Origin: SXOA01 sp051004015
GTDB taxonomy: Bacteria; Planctomycetota; Planctomycetia; Pirellulales; Pirellulaceae
Direction: 5' to 3'
Assembly (NCBI GenBank): GCA_051004015.1
Contig: JBPCKT010000152.1
Coordinates: forward strand, 1-36,965
DNA: 36,965 bases
Under the pieces are notes generated by a model, which saw nothing but the letters and a program-made list of their open reading frames with translations, made no database searches and was not told the origin of the DNA. A program made the position numbers and the translations under genes. Each line of letters begins with the position of its first letter. Position 1 is the first letter of the stretch. Positions 8,451 to 16,046 of the stretch are shown here, piece after piece.

Positions 8451-10157
8451 CTACTTTGCTTTCGCCGACTCTTGCGGGTCGAGCAGGCTGTCGTGGTCCG
8501 CGTCCAGTTGATGAAAAACCTCGCGGGGGCCGAGGAACTCGTTCCAGGTCAAGTCTCCGTCGTTGTTCCGGTCCATCCGCTGAAACCAAATGGGGCCGCT
8601 CGGCCGACGCTGCTGAAACGCCGGCGTCTGGGCCGTGAGCGACTCGCTGGCCCCAAACAATTGAAAGCTTCCCCGTACGAACTCAATGTGGAAATGGCGC
8701 ACCGGCTCCTTCTGAGTGACGCCCGGTTTGCCGTCCCGCTCAAGCTGCATCAGCGATTCAGCCGCGTGCCGCATTTCTCGCACGCTCACGCGGCCGTCGG
8801 CATTGCCGTCGAGCGACATGAAGAACCCGTAGCCGGTGTCGTACACGTTCATCCGGCAACTCGTCGCCGCAGGGTCACTGCTGGCGCGGATAAAATCCTT
8901 CATTTCGTCAGCAAACAGCTTTTCGTCGCTGTCGGCGTCCATCAGCTCGAACAGGTTTCTTTGAAAGCGGATGCTATCAACCACCTCCTCCCGTGTCAGA
9001 TAGCCGTTGGCGTCAGCGTCCAGGGTATTGAATTTGCGCATGGCGTCGTCAATGGCCGAAGTGAACGGGTCGATATTTCGAAGCGAGAAAGTGACAATGG
9101 CCGCGTTAAAGCTGACCTTGGCGTAATCCAGTCGCGTCGAATCATCCAGGCGCTTTCCCGCGGTCCCTTGCACGGCGAGCAGACCCCCTTCGCTCTTGGG
9201 GGCTTTCAAATCAACCGACAAATCGACGTCGGGGGCAAGCTCGCCCAAATCCTTGAGCTCCTCAGCGTCCAGCTTCCCGTTGCCGTCGCTATCGATGCTC
9301 GCCAACCGCTCCTTGGTCCAACCGAGCTCCTGAGCCGAGAGTTGCAAGTCCCGGGGAACACGGTCGTATTTCCTGATGAGCCGTGCCGGCAGGAGGGGCT
9401 CGCGGATGTCCCGAATCATGTCGGCCAACTGGATGGTTGCCGGGGGCGCGGTTCGTGCTGGGGGCGTGAGCGCCACCTGCATCATGGCCGCGGGGTCCGG
9501 AGGCGGCAGAAATTCCTGGAAGGCGACGCATTCGTCGCCGTCGGTATCCTTGGAGAGAATGAGGTCGTTTGCCGTTTCCATTTCGGTCACGTCAAGCTGG
9601 CCGGAGTTATCCTTGTCGAGCAGCTTGAAAACCTCGACGTCGTTCTCCGAGGTGCGCATATCCTGCCGGTAAGCCACCGCCTCTCCTCCCATCCGGTCAA
9701 TTTTTTGCTCCACGTCGCTCCGCTTCAATTTGGTGTCGGCTTTGAGCTTTTCGAGGAACGCATTAGCGTTCTTCCGCTCCTTGGTGCGCAGAATCGGTGA
9801 AGCAGCGGCTTCCGCCCGGGAGAGCTTGCCGTCCTTGTCCTTGTCGAGCGACTCCATCAGGCGACTGACCACTTGCCGCCGCGACTCGACCAGCGATACC
9901 CCCCCCAGCGCCACATTCAATCGCAAGTGCAGCGGCTCGCCATCCAGGAGCAGCAGCACATCGCGCCGGTCGCCCGCCGCCGGGGTCTTGGCCGGCGGGC
10001 GAACCGGCGCCTTGGGGGACGCACTGGAAGTCGCTCTGGGAATGCTGGTGGGCTGCTGGGCAGAAAGGTGCATCGCCACAAGCAGCAGCAACAGCGCCGC
10101 CGCGAAGTGCCAGCCTCTTCCGGCTTTCAGCGGCGAATTGCGAAGCGGCCCGTTCAT
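8451..10157 (-). CDS. Secreted protein with about nine EF-hand calcium-binding motifs
   Basis: The product is about 568 residues. The start at 10157 (MNGPLRNSP) has an AGGA ribosome binding site eight bases upstream. An immediate TTG at 10208 is possible but less likely. The signal peptide is hydrophobic (FAAALLLLLVAMHLSAQQ) and is followed by a Pro/Ala/Ser-rich linker. EF-hand loops visible in order are DKDKDGKLSRAE, DKDNSGQLDVTE, SKDTDGDECVAFQE, DSDGNGKLDAEE, DADANGYLTREE, DADSDEKLFADE, DGNADGRVSVRE, DRNNDGDLTWNE and DADHDSLLDPQE. Numbers 3, 6 and 9 depart from the consensus. The protein should bind calcium outside the cytoplasm. It lies between DUF1501 and MoxR, 8 bp before the MoxR start, so it belongs to the same transcription unit. 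Its exact role is unknown. Confidence 0.88.
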   Translation of the reverse strand: MNGPLRNSPLKAGRGWHFAAALLLLLVAMHLSAQQPTSIPRATSSASPKAPVRPPAKTPAAGDRRDVLLLLDGEPLHLRLNVALGGVSLVESRRQVVSRLMESLDKDKDGKLSRAEAAASPILRTKERKNANAFLEKLKADTKLKRSDVEQKIDRMGGEAVAYRQDMRTSENDVEVFKLLDKDNSGQLDVTEMETANDLILSKDTDGDECVAFQEFLPPPDPAAMMQVALTPPARTAPPATIQLADMIRDIREPLLPARLIRKYDRVPRDLQLSAQELGWTKERLASIDSDGNGKLDAEELKDLGELAPDVDLSVDLKAPKSEGGLLAVQGTAGKRLDDSTRLDYAKVSFNAAIVTFSLRNIDPFTSAIDDAMRKFNTLDADANGYLTREEVVDSIRFQRNLFELMDADSDEKLFADEMKDFIRASSDPAATSCRMNVYDTGYGFFMSLDGNADGRVSVREMRHAAESLMQLERDGKPGVTQKEPVRHFHIEFVRGSFQLFGASESLTAQTPAFQQRRPSGPIWFQRMDRNNDGDLTWNEFLGPREVFHQLDADHDSLLDPQESAKAK

Positions 10158-10208
10158 CGCAGCAGTCCTGACTGAATTCAACTTACAGGTACGGTTAAGA
10201 CGAGCCAA

Positions 10209-11534
10209 TCAAGCAATCAGTTCTTTGACGGGATCCGCTCCGCGGTCCACCAGCCCAATCGGCCGCCCTTCAGGGGAAATGTTCTCCTTCTTGGGATCGA
10301 TCCCAAGCGCCGAACAGAACGTGGCATACAGCTCGGCGACTGTCACGGGCCGGTCCGCCACGGCCTCGCCGCCGGCATCCGTCTTACCGATGACCTGGCC
10401 ACCCTTCACGCCCGCTCCTCCCATGACCATGCTCCAAGCGGCCGGGAAATGGTCCCGTCCGCTGCCGGGATTGATCTTGGGAGTGCGGCCGAATTCGCCC
10501 ATCCAGATGATGAGCGTCGAATCGAGCAGGCCGCGGTCGCGAAGGTCTTTCATCAGGGTTGTCCAAGCCGGATCAAGCACGCCGGAGAGGGCCTTCACTT
10601 GCGTGAAATTGTCTCCATGCGTATCCCAACCGGCGGCTCCACCGGGAACGCTGGAAAGAGTGACTTCGACGAACGCCACGCCCCGCTCCACCAGCCGGCG
10701 GGCAAGCAGGCACCCCTGGCCAAAGCGATTGCGGCCGTAGGCATCCCGCAGCTCCGCCTTTTCATCTTCGAGCTGGAATGCCTTGCGAGCCTGCGTCTCC
10801 ACCATCCGCATGGCCTTCGCATAGCTGGCCTTGTGAGCCTTGATGGCATCGCCGGAGTTCTTGGCGGCGAAGTCCTGCTGCATGAAGCGGAGGATGTCGA
10901 ACTGGTTCTTGACGGTCTTCTCGTTACGATCGCGCGGCGGCGCGAGATCTTCCAGCGACAGGTTCGCGCGGGCGTTGGGATCGTCGCTCGCGCCGGAAAC
11001 GGTGAGTGGTGAATAGTCCGGGCCGAGAAAACCGGCGTCCCCCATTCGCGTCGGCGAGAGGCTGACGAAGTTCGGCAGGTCGGTGTCCTCCCGTCCGAGC
11101 TCCTTGGAAAGGAGCGAGCCGAGGCTCGGATAGCGGACGGCTGCCTGCTGGGGCTGATAGCCCGTCATCATGAGCTGCGTGGCCAGGCCATGCTCCCCTT
11201 CCTTTGTGGTGAGGCTGCGGACGATGGCCAGATCCTTCATCTGGCTGGCGACGCCGGGCAGGTGCTCGCTGATCTTGATGCCCGGCACGGCCGACTGTGT
11301 CTCTTTGAACGTGCCGCCGTTTGCGTGCCCCGGCTTGAGGTCAAACGTATCCATCTGGCTCGGTCCGCCGCTCATCCAGAGCAAGATGCAGGCCTTCGGC
11401 TTGGCGGCTGGCGATTCAGCCGCGGCCCGGGCCAGCTTCGGCAGCCAGCCGCTATAGGAAACGCCCAGCGCGCCGGCCAGGCTGAATTTCACAAAATCAC
11501 GGCGACTGAAATCGCGGTAAAAGGAGTGCGACAT
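10209..11534 (-). CDS. DUF1501 protein, Tat-exported (pair 1)
   Basis: The product is 441 residues. It has a twin-arginine signal, SRRDFVKFSLAGALG, at about residues 10-24. The body has DUF1501 hallmarks: ILLWMSGGPSQMDTFDLKPG near residue 50, a central RNRFGQGCLLARRLVERGV, and the C-terminal LIIWMGEFGRTPKINPGSGRDH block. DUF1501 belongs to the alkaline-phosphatase/sulfatase-like clan, and the GGPS-D-FD and GRDH motifs are its putative metal-site residues. Its substrate is unknown. In Planctomycetes it is almost always coupled to a PSCyt2/PSD1 protein, as here with the gene at 11641-13266. It is followed by the EF-hand gene after a 51-bp gap. Confidence 0.93.
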   Translation of the reverse strand: MSHSFYRDFSRRDFVKFSLAGALGVSYSGWLPKLARAAAESPAAKPKACILLWMSGGPSQMDTFDLKPGHANGGTFKETQSAVPGIKISEHLPGVASQMKDLAIVRSLTTKEGEHGLATQLMMTGYQPQQAAVRYPSLGSLLSKELGREDTDLPNFVSLSPTRMGDAGFLGPDYSPLTVSGASDDPNARANLSLEDLAPPRDRNEKTVKNQFDILRFMQQDFAAKNSGDAIKAHKASYAKAMRMVETQARKAFQLEDEKAELRDAYGRNRFGQGCLLARRLVERGVAFVEVTLSSVPGGAAGWDTHGDNFTQVKALSGVLDPAWTTLMKDLRDRGLLDSTLIIWMGEFGRTPKINPGSGRDHFPAAWSMVMGGAGVKGGQVIGKTDAGGEAVADRPVTVAELYATFCSALGIDPKKENISPEGRPIGLVDRGADPVKELIA

Positions 11535-11571
11535 AAATGGCTCCAGGAATGAGATTCCGTGATAGGTCTTT

Positions 11572-11633
11572 CGTAGGATGGCTTTCCTAAGCCGTCCGAT
11601 GTTTTATGGACGGGACTGGAGTCCCATCCTACG
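11572..11633. repeat. GTAGGATGG palindromic repeat, copy 1
   Basis: The outer arms CGTAGGATGG (11572-11581) and CCATCCTACG (11624-11633) are perfect inverted repeats. Inside is a smaller GACTGGAGTC hairpin. The 26 bp at 11608-11633 match 19338-19363 with one difference. The element lies between a PSCyt2/PSD1 stop and a DUF1501 start on the same strand. It is probably a dispersed REP-like element and may act on mRNA stability or transcription attenuation. Confidence 0.7.
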
Positions 11634-11640
11634 TTTTGGT

Positions 11641-13266
11641 TTATCTCGATAACACAAACTCAGGACCGTTCAGCAGCCCCCACATAATCTCTGCATAGGC
11701 CTGTTTGCGTTCGTCGTCGGTCGTTTTGCTGGCCACGTGCGACTTCAAGAATTCCAGCTCTTCCGCCCGTGGCTTGCGGGTGATGGCTGCCAGGTACAAC
11801 GCTTCAATCTTCTGCTCGTTACTCAGGAACGGGGCTTCGACCACCGCCCGCAAGGTACGGCTGGCTTCGAGGCTGGTGGCGTCGGCAGTCAACTTGCCGT
11901 TCATCAGCATCAGGGCCTGGGGAATACCTCCCTTAAAGTCGGCTGGCGTCTCGGTAGTGGATTCGTTCATGCGGGCGACAAATTGCTCTCGCTCGCCGTT
12001 GAAGCGCGGTCCCTTGTCCGCCACGGCCACCGGCAAACTGAGGGCCTGCTCCAGCGAATCAAAAACCTGCTCGGGGAGCAGGGCCTTGAGCGGCCGGTGG
12101 ACGAAGCCCTCTTGCTCGGTCTCGGTCCCCTGCATGACAGCTTGCTGATAGACCTTGCTCTTACAGATGCCGGTGATCAGCCAGCGGACGTCGTAGGCGT
12201 TCTCTACAAACAATTTCGCCAGATCGTCCAGGATTTTCCGTTCTTGGGGCGAAACCTGGTCAAGATTGTCGACACTTCCCGCCAGGCCCCGGCCGCACAG
12301 GTATTGCCAGACGCGGTTGACCGCGGTAGCGGCAAAGTTTGGATTGTCTTTCGAAACCATCCAGTCCGCGAGCAGCTCGCGCGACGACTTGTTGGCGGGA
12401 ATTTCCTTCAGCGGCTCTTTCTCCCAGAGGAGCTTGGCAGCGTAAGAAATCTGCTCGGTCCCCGGCGTGATGACCGGCGCCTTGACCGCGGCAGGATTTT
12501 TGGCGTTATCCGTGGAAAGGAGCGCGGCCACGCCCCAAAAATCGTCTCGCTTCCAATCCGCCAGCGGATGATCGTGGCACTGGGCACAGTGCAATCGCAC
12601 ACCGAGGAACACCCGCACATACGCCGCCGCCAGATTCTCCGGCGATTGACCGACGGCCTGCTGAAAGACGCCCGCAGCCGCATCGGGGTCGGGTGTCGTT
12701 GGCTCCGCAGGAACAGGGGCAAATCCCAGACCGCGTAAGTTTTGTGAGGGCGATACGAGCAGCAGCTTGCGGGCGACCTGATCGTAGGGAGTATTGGCCG
12801 AAAACTGCTTCGCCAGCCACGGATCAAGCTGCGGACCCACTCCAACTCCCGGGCTCGCCGCCGGCACCATCATCCGCCGCCAGACACGGGCCAGATGATC
12901 GGCTGAACGCTTGGAAAACTGCTCCGGCCGCTTCTCGCTGGTGAGCAGGCGGTCGACATAATCCTGCCGCTTGAAGGAGCTCTCTTCCGACATGAAGTCG
13001 CGAAGCTGCGCGACTGTCGGAATCCGCCCCTGCAGATCCAGGTATACGCGGCGGAGAAACGTCGCGTCGTCGACAAGCTCCCCGGGCTTCGTCCCGGCCT
13101 TCTGATATTCCTCCTCGAATCGCTTGTCGATCCAGTCCGCTAACTCTTGGGCCGTCATCTTCACTGCGGACTTCTCCGCTAGGTGCTTTTCATCGGCGGA
13201 AGAGAAGCTGGAATTGGCGACGCTGAACAAGAGCGCCGCGAAGAAGAATAGAAGGTTTCGCACCAT
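11641..13266 (-). CDS. PSCyt2/PSD1 protein (DUF1549 + DUF1553), short form (pair 1)
   Basis: The product is 541 residues with a signal peptide (MVRNLLFFFAALLFSVANSSFSSA). The DUF1549/PSCyt2 domain covers about residues 37-240. It contains DDATFLRRVYLDLQGRIPT and the haem-like Cys pair LHCAQCHDHPLADWKRDDF. The DUF1553/PSD1 domain covers roughly 290-535 (SRELLADWMVSKDNPNFAAT, NRVWQYLCGRGL, GICKSKVYQQ, and the ending YAEIMWGLLNGPEFVLSR). The usual N-terminal PSCyt1 haem domain is absent, so this is the shorter subtype. No biochemical function is established for the family. It is the first gene of a long minus-strand run leading into DUF1501, EF-hand, MoxR and the rest. A cluster of palindromes lies just upstream. 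Confidence 0.93.
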   Translation of the reverse strand: MVRNLLFFFAALLFSVANSSFSSADEKHLAEKSAVKMTAQELADWIDKRFEEEYQKAGTKPGELVDDATFLRRVYLDLQGRIPTVAQLRDFMSEESSFKRQDYVDRLLTSEKRPEQFSKRSADHLARVWRRMMVPAASPGVGVGPQLDPWLAKQFSANTPYDQVARKLLLVSPSQNLRGLGFAPVPAEPTTPDPDAAAGVFQQAVGQSPENLAAAYVRVFLGVRLHCAQCHDHPLADWKRDDFWGVAALLSTDNAKNPAAVKAPVITPGTEQISYAAKLLWEKEPLKEIPANKSSRELLADWMVSKDNPNFAATAVNRVWQYLCGRGLAGSVDNLDQVSPQERKILDDLAKLFVENAYDVRWLITGICKSKVYQQAVMQGTETEQEGFVHRPLKALLPEQVFDSLEQALSLPVAVADKGPRFNGEREQFVARMNESTTETPADFKGGIPQALMLMNGKLTADATSLEASRTLRAVVEAPFLSNEQKIEALYLAAITRKPRAEELEFLKSHVASKTTDDERKQAYAEIMWGLLNGPEFVLSR

Positions 13267-13289
13267 GGCAGTGACCTCCGGCAGAGTCC

Positions 13290-13329
13290 CTTGTCAATCG
13301 ACAAGCACGAGATTAAGACAAAATGTCTT
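13290..13329. promoter_or_regulatory. Palindrome cluster upstream of the PSD1-MoxR operon
   Basis: Two inverted repeats sit 24-63 bp upstream of the PSD1 start: CTTGTC-AATC-GACAAG at 13290-13305 and AAGACA-AAA-TGTCTT at 13315-13329. A partial third, attgtcaat, is at about 13331-13339. All share GTC/GAC half-sites. They could be operator sites for a dimeric regulator, or could fold as an mRNA leader hairpin. No clear -35/-10 pair was identified, so this assignment is tentative. Confidence 0.35.
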
Positions 13330-13339
13330 GATTGTCAAT

Positions 13340-13888
13340 AGCCTGCGTTGAAAACCTTCAAGTCGCTCGATCATTCCAGCTATTGGGCGGCTTTTATCCT
13401 GATAGCCGATGCGGATTAAGAAGAGGCAGTAAGGGCCCTTGCCGAACAAAGCGGGCCGCCCTGATCGGCATTTTCTCCAGTGAATTAGCACACCATCAAT
13501 CAGGCTGAAGGGCGGGGGATATTTCTTTAGCTCTCTGAATAAAAGTATATGTTCGCGCATCAAGTCTTCGGCCGGAGGCGCGCGAAGTTGACACCCTAGC
13601 CGGACTTCCCTTGCGTGGAGACCAAGTTGGGCGGACACCTTCCACTGCTTATAACGTTTTGAGGAGTTTTTTCAATTGAATGCTTGCAACTCTTTATAGC
13701 ACAATGTCTTAGGAAGCTCATTGGGGACGAAACGCGCCTTGAAAACACCTTATAATCGCCCGGAGCCAACCCTTATGGGTTTTTACATGGATTTTGAGGC
13801 AAGTCATTACCTGTAGACAGTTTAGGCCGATTCAGCGAATGAAAAAACTATTATGGGCTTCATGACCGCCAGCCTTTGGGAGAATGCG
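13340..13888. other. Divergent intergenic region, no gene seen
   Basis: About 550 bp separate the minus-strand PSD1 operon from the plus-strand secreted protein. A 114-codon frame on the minus strand (13294-13638) has no convincing composition, motif or ribosome binding site. Isolated promoter-like pieces exist, such as TTGACA near 13589 and TATAAT at 13751-13756, but neither has a properly spaced partner. The region presumably holds divergent promoters. Confidence 0.4.
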
Positions 13889-15718
13889 ATGGCAGCTTTG
13901 AGCGGCATTGTGAGATTTCTGGAAACTGGTGCTTACCTCTGCCTGGCAGTGGCGCTCTGTGCAAAGCCAGCGCACGCGGAGGAGCCAACGATTTCCGTCG
14001 ACGCGCCCCTCTCTCCTCCCTGCTGGGCGCTGCTCGAACGCGAACTGTTGCGCCAAAACGCCGACGGCTGCCGCGAGTTTTTTGAAAAGTACTTCGATGA
14101 TCGCGGCTGGCTGCTCTGCGTCGAGCGTTGGGGTGGTGACGATGGACCGGACGATGCCATCGAGAACTGTCTCGACTGGCCAACGCTGCACGCGTTGGGG
14201 GCGAGCGACGAGGTGCTTCGGATGTACACGAAAGCGTGGGAAGGGCACCTGCGGCAATACACGTTGGCGAAAACCGTTGATGTTCCGTTTGCCAAGGGAG
14301 GGATGTACTACAAAGAGTTTCCCGTGATGATGGACTGGCTGCACAACGGAGAAGGGCTGGTCGTCTTCAACTTGCAAGGTCTGTCGGACCCGCGGGATCC
14401 GAAGTTCGTCCAGCGAGTCAAACGATACGCCGGGTTCTACCTCAATGAAGATCCCGGGGCTCCCAACTACGACGCCGAGCATAAGATCATCCGCAGCATG
14501 TTCAACGGCAGCCGGGGACCGCTTCTGCGGAAGGCGACCGGCCTCGACTGGGCCGGCGATCCGATCGACATCGAGAACCGCTTTCGCCCGCGGCACGGCG
14601 AGTCCACCTATGCGCAGATGCTCGAGCACTTCAAGGACTATAACGACACGGTTGGTGATCATCCTCAGAATCTCAAGGCCACCACGCTAGCCCTCAATGC
14701 TTACCTTGTGACTCATGACGAAAAATATCGCCGCTGGCTGCTGGAATACGTGGATGCCTGGCGCGAGCGGATGCTCTCCAACGGCAATATCATCCCGACG
14801 AATATCGGGCTGGACGGAAAAATCGGTAGCGCTGCCGGTGGCAAATGGTGGGGAGGGGTCTACGGCTGGGGCTTCACGGTCTACGACCCGGGGACGAAAA
14901 AGATGGCCAGCCGCAACCAGCATGAGTCCGGCTTGCAGGGCTTCATGAATGCCTACATGCTCACCGGCGACGACCGCTATCTCGATCCGTGGCGGAAGCA
15001 GATCGATGCCGTGAATGCGAACAAGAAAATCGCATCGGGAAAGACGGTGTATCCTCGCATGTACGGGGAGAAGGGATGGTACGACTTCGTCCCCGAGAAA
15101 TATTCGGCCGGCGCGCTGGAAATCGCTTACCTCTCGATGAGGCCCGACGACCTTGCGCGGGTTTCGGACGAGCCTTGGCTACGGTATCTCGGCGGCAATC
15201 ATCCCGACTTTCCAGAACAGGTCCTGCGGGGGGATCTCGCCCGTGTTGGGAAGCAAGTGCAGGGGATCCGAAGCGACACCTCAACCCCCGATACTCGCCT
15301 GGCCGACGATCCGCTCTCATTCAATCCGGCCAGCGTGGTGTCGCTCATTGAATTGGCACTCGGCGGACTGCATCCAGGTCGCAGCGGATCCTCTCTGTTC
15401 TGCCGGCTGCGCTATTTCGATCCCGCCCATCGGCGGGCCGGTTTTCCTGAAGGAGTTGCCGCCCTGATCGATGAAATGACCGCTGACCGAGTCTCCGTGA
15501 CGCTGGTCAACGTCAACCAGCTCGAGGCTCGCCGCGTGATTGTCCAGGCAGGCGGATACGCCGAGCACCGCTTCACCGCGGTGAAGCACGGAGACAAGAC
15601 GACGCCACTCGACGCCCCCCACATCATGATCGAGTTGGCTCCCGGCGCGGGCGCACGGCTGACGCTGGGGATGAAGCGCTACGTCAACAGGCCGACGATG
15701 GCGTTTCCGTGGAACTAG
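13889..15718 (+). CDS. Secreted protein, probable helical barrel, function unknown
   Basis: The product is about 609 residues. The start at 13889 is preferred over ATGs at 13853 and 13862 because GGGAG lies six bases upstream and it gives a good signal peptide (ending KPAHAEE). The mature part has repeated helical segments and motifs such as NLKATTLALNAYLVTHDEKY, then a Gly/Trp-rich stretch (GGKWWGGVYGWGF), then RNQHESGLQGFMNAYMLTGD. This resembles (alpha/alpha)6-barrel glycan-processing enzymes and terpene-type hydratases, but I cannot name a family or catalytic residues. A smaller beta-rich domain forms the C-terminus (VSVTLVNVNQLEARRVIVQAG). The neighbours downstream are a degraded gene and a cyclase-family protein on the same strand. 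Confidence 0.8.
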   Translation: MAALSGIVRFLETGAYLCLAVALCAKPAHAEEPTISVDAPLSPPCWALLERELLRQNADGCREFFEKYFDDRGWLLCVERWGGDDGPDDAIENCLDWPTLHALGASDEVLRMYTKAWEGHLRQYTLAKTVDVPFAKGGMYYKEFPVMMDWLHNGEGLVVFNLQGLSDPRDPKFVQRVKRYAGFYLNEDPGAPNYDAEHKIIRSMFNGSRGPLLRKATGLDWAGDPIDIENRFRPRHGESTYAQMLEHFKDYNDTVGDHPQNLKATTLALNAYLVTHDEKYRRWLLEYVDAWRERMLSNGNIIPTNIGLDGKIGSAAGGKWWGGVYGWGFTVYDPGTKKMASRNQHESGLQGFMNAYMLTGDDRYLDPWRKQIDAVNANKKIASGKTVYPRMYGEKGWYDFVPEKYSAGALEIAYLSMRPDDLARVSDEPWLRYLGGNHPDFPEQVLRGDLARVGKQVQGIRSDTSTPDTRLADDPLSFNPASVVSLIELALGGLHPGRSGSSLFCRLRYFDPAHRRAGFPEGVAALIDEMTADRVSVTLVNVNQLEARRVIVQAGGYAEHRFTAVKHGDKTTPLDAPHIMIELAPGAGARLTLGMKRYVNRPTMAFPWN

Positions 15719-15756
15719 AGCAGCCGCAACGTCACCGCGTTTCCAGAAAAGTCTCT

Positions 15757-15989
15757 ATCATGAAAACCAATCGGCTGTCTTCTTGCCACCTGCTGACAAT
15801 TGGTCTGGTAACTGCATTCAGTCAACGGCGGCTCAAGATGTATGTCCTTATCACGAATCGGGCCTCGCGCTCAGCCGCGGGCACTTGCAAATCGTGGCCG
15901 GCTATAATGACTCCGACCCCCACAATGTCGTCCGCTGGTTGCACCTGGGAGTCGAACTTCAGCGACCTGGAGAAGTTTGCTGAAGCGGC
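15757..15989 (+). pseudogene. Decayed remnant of a small secreted protein gene
   Basis: A signal-peptide-like start (MKTNRLSSCHLLTIGLVTAF) begins at 15757. It continues sensibly only after a shift to the next frame near 15825. That second frame reads CPYHESGLALSRGHLQIVAG then YNDSDPHNVVRWLHLGVELQ, which looks like real protein, and it ends at a TGA near 15980. In the first frame a tail SDLEKFAEAAWGKMR also looks protein-like. The simplest reading is a gene with one or two frameshifts. I do not recognise the family. It lies between the secreted barrel protein and the cyclase gene, in the same orientation. Confidence 0.4.
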
Positions 15990-16046
15990 GTGGGGGAAGA
16001 TGAGGTAGGCGGCGATCCTTGGATGCTACTCGTGGGGAAACATGAT

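Noticed and set aside
8443..8589. N-terminal extension of MoxR to 8589
   Set aside because: It would overlap the EF-hand coding region, and the added residues are low-complexity Arg/Pro unlike MoxR N-termini.
8472..9800. A 442-codon open frame opposite the EF-hand gene
   Set aside because: The EF-hand loops on the minus strand are unmistakable. The plus-strand frame is a by-product of repetitive GAC/GTC codons.
13294..13638. A 114-codon minus-strand frame in the divergent intergenic region
   Set aside because: It has no ribosome site, its 3' end overlaps the palindrome cluster, and it shows no protein-like pattern.
13589..13756. TTGACA near 13589 and TATAAT at 13751-13756 as a promoter
   Set aside because: They are far apart and neither has a partner box at 16-18 bp spacing.
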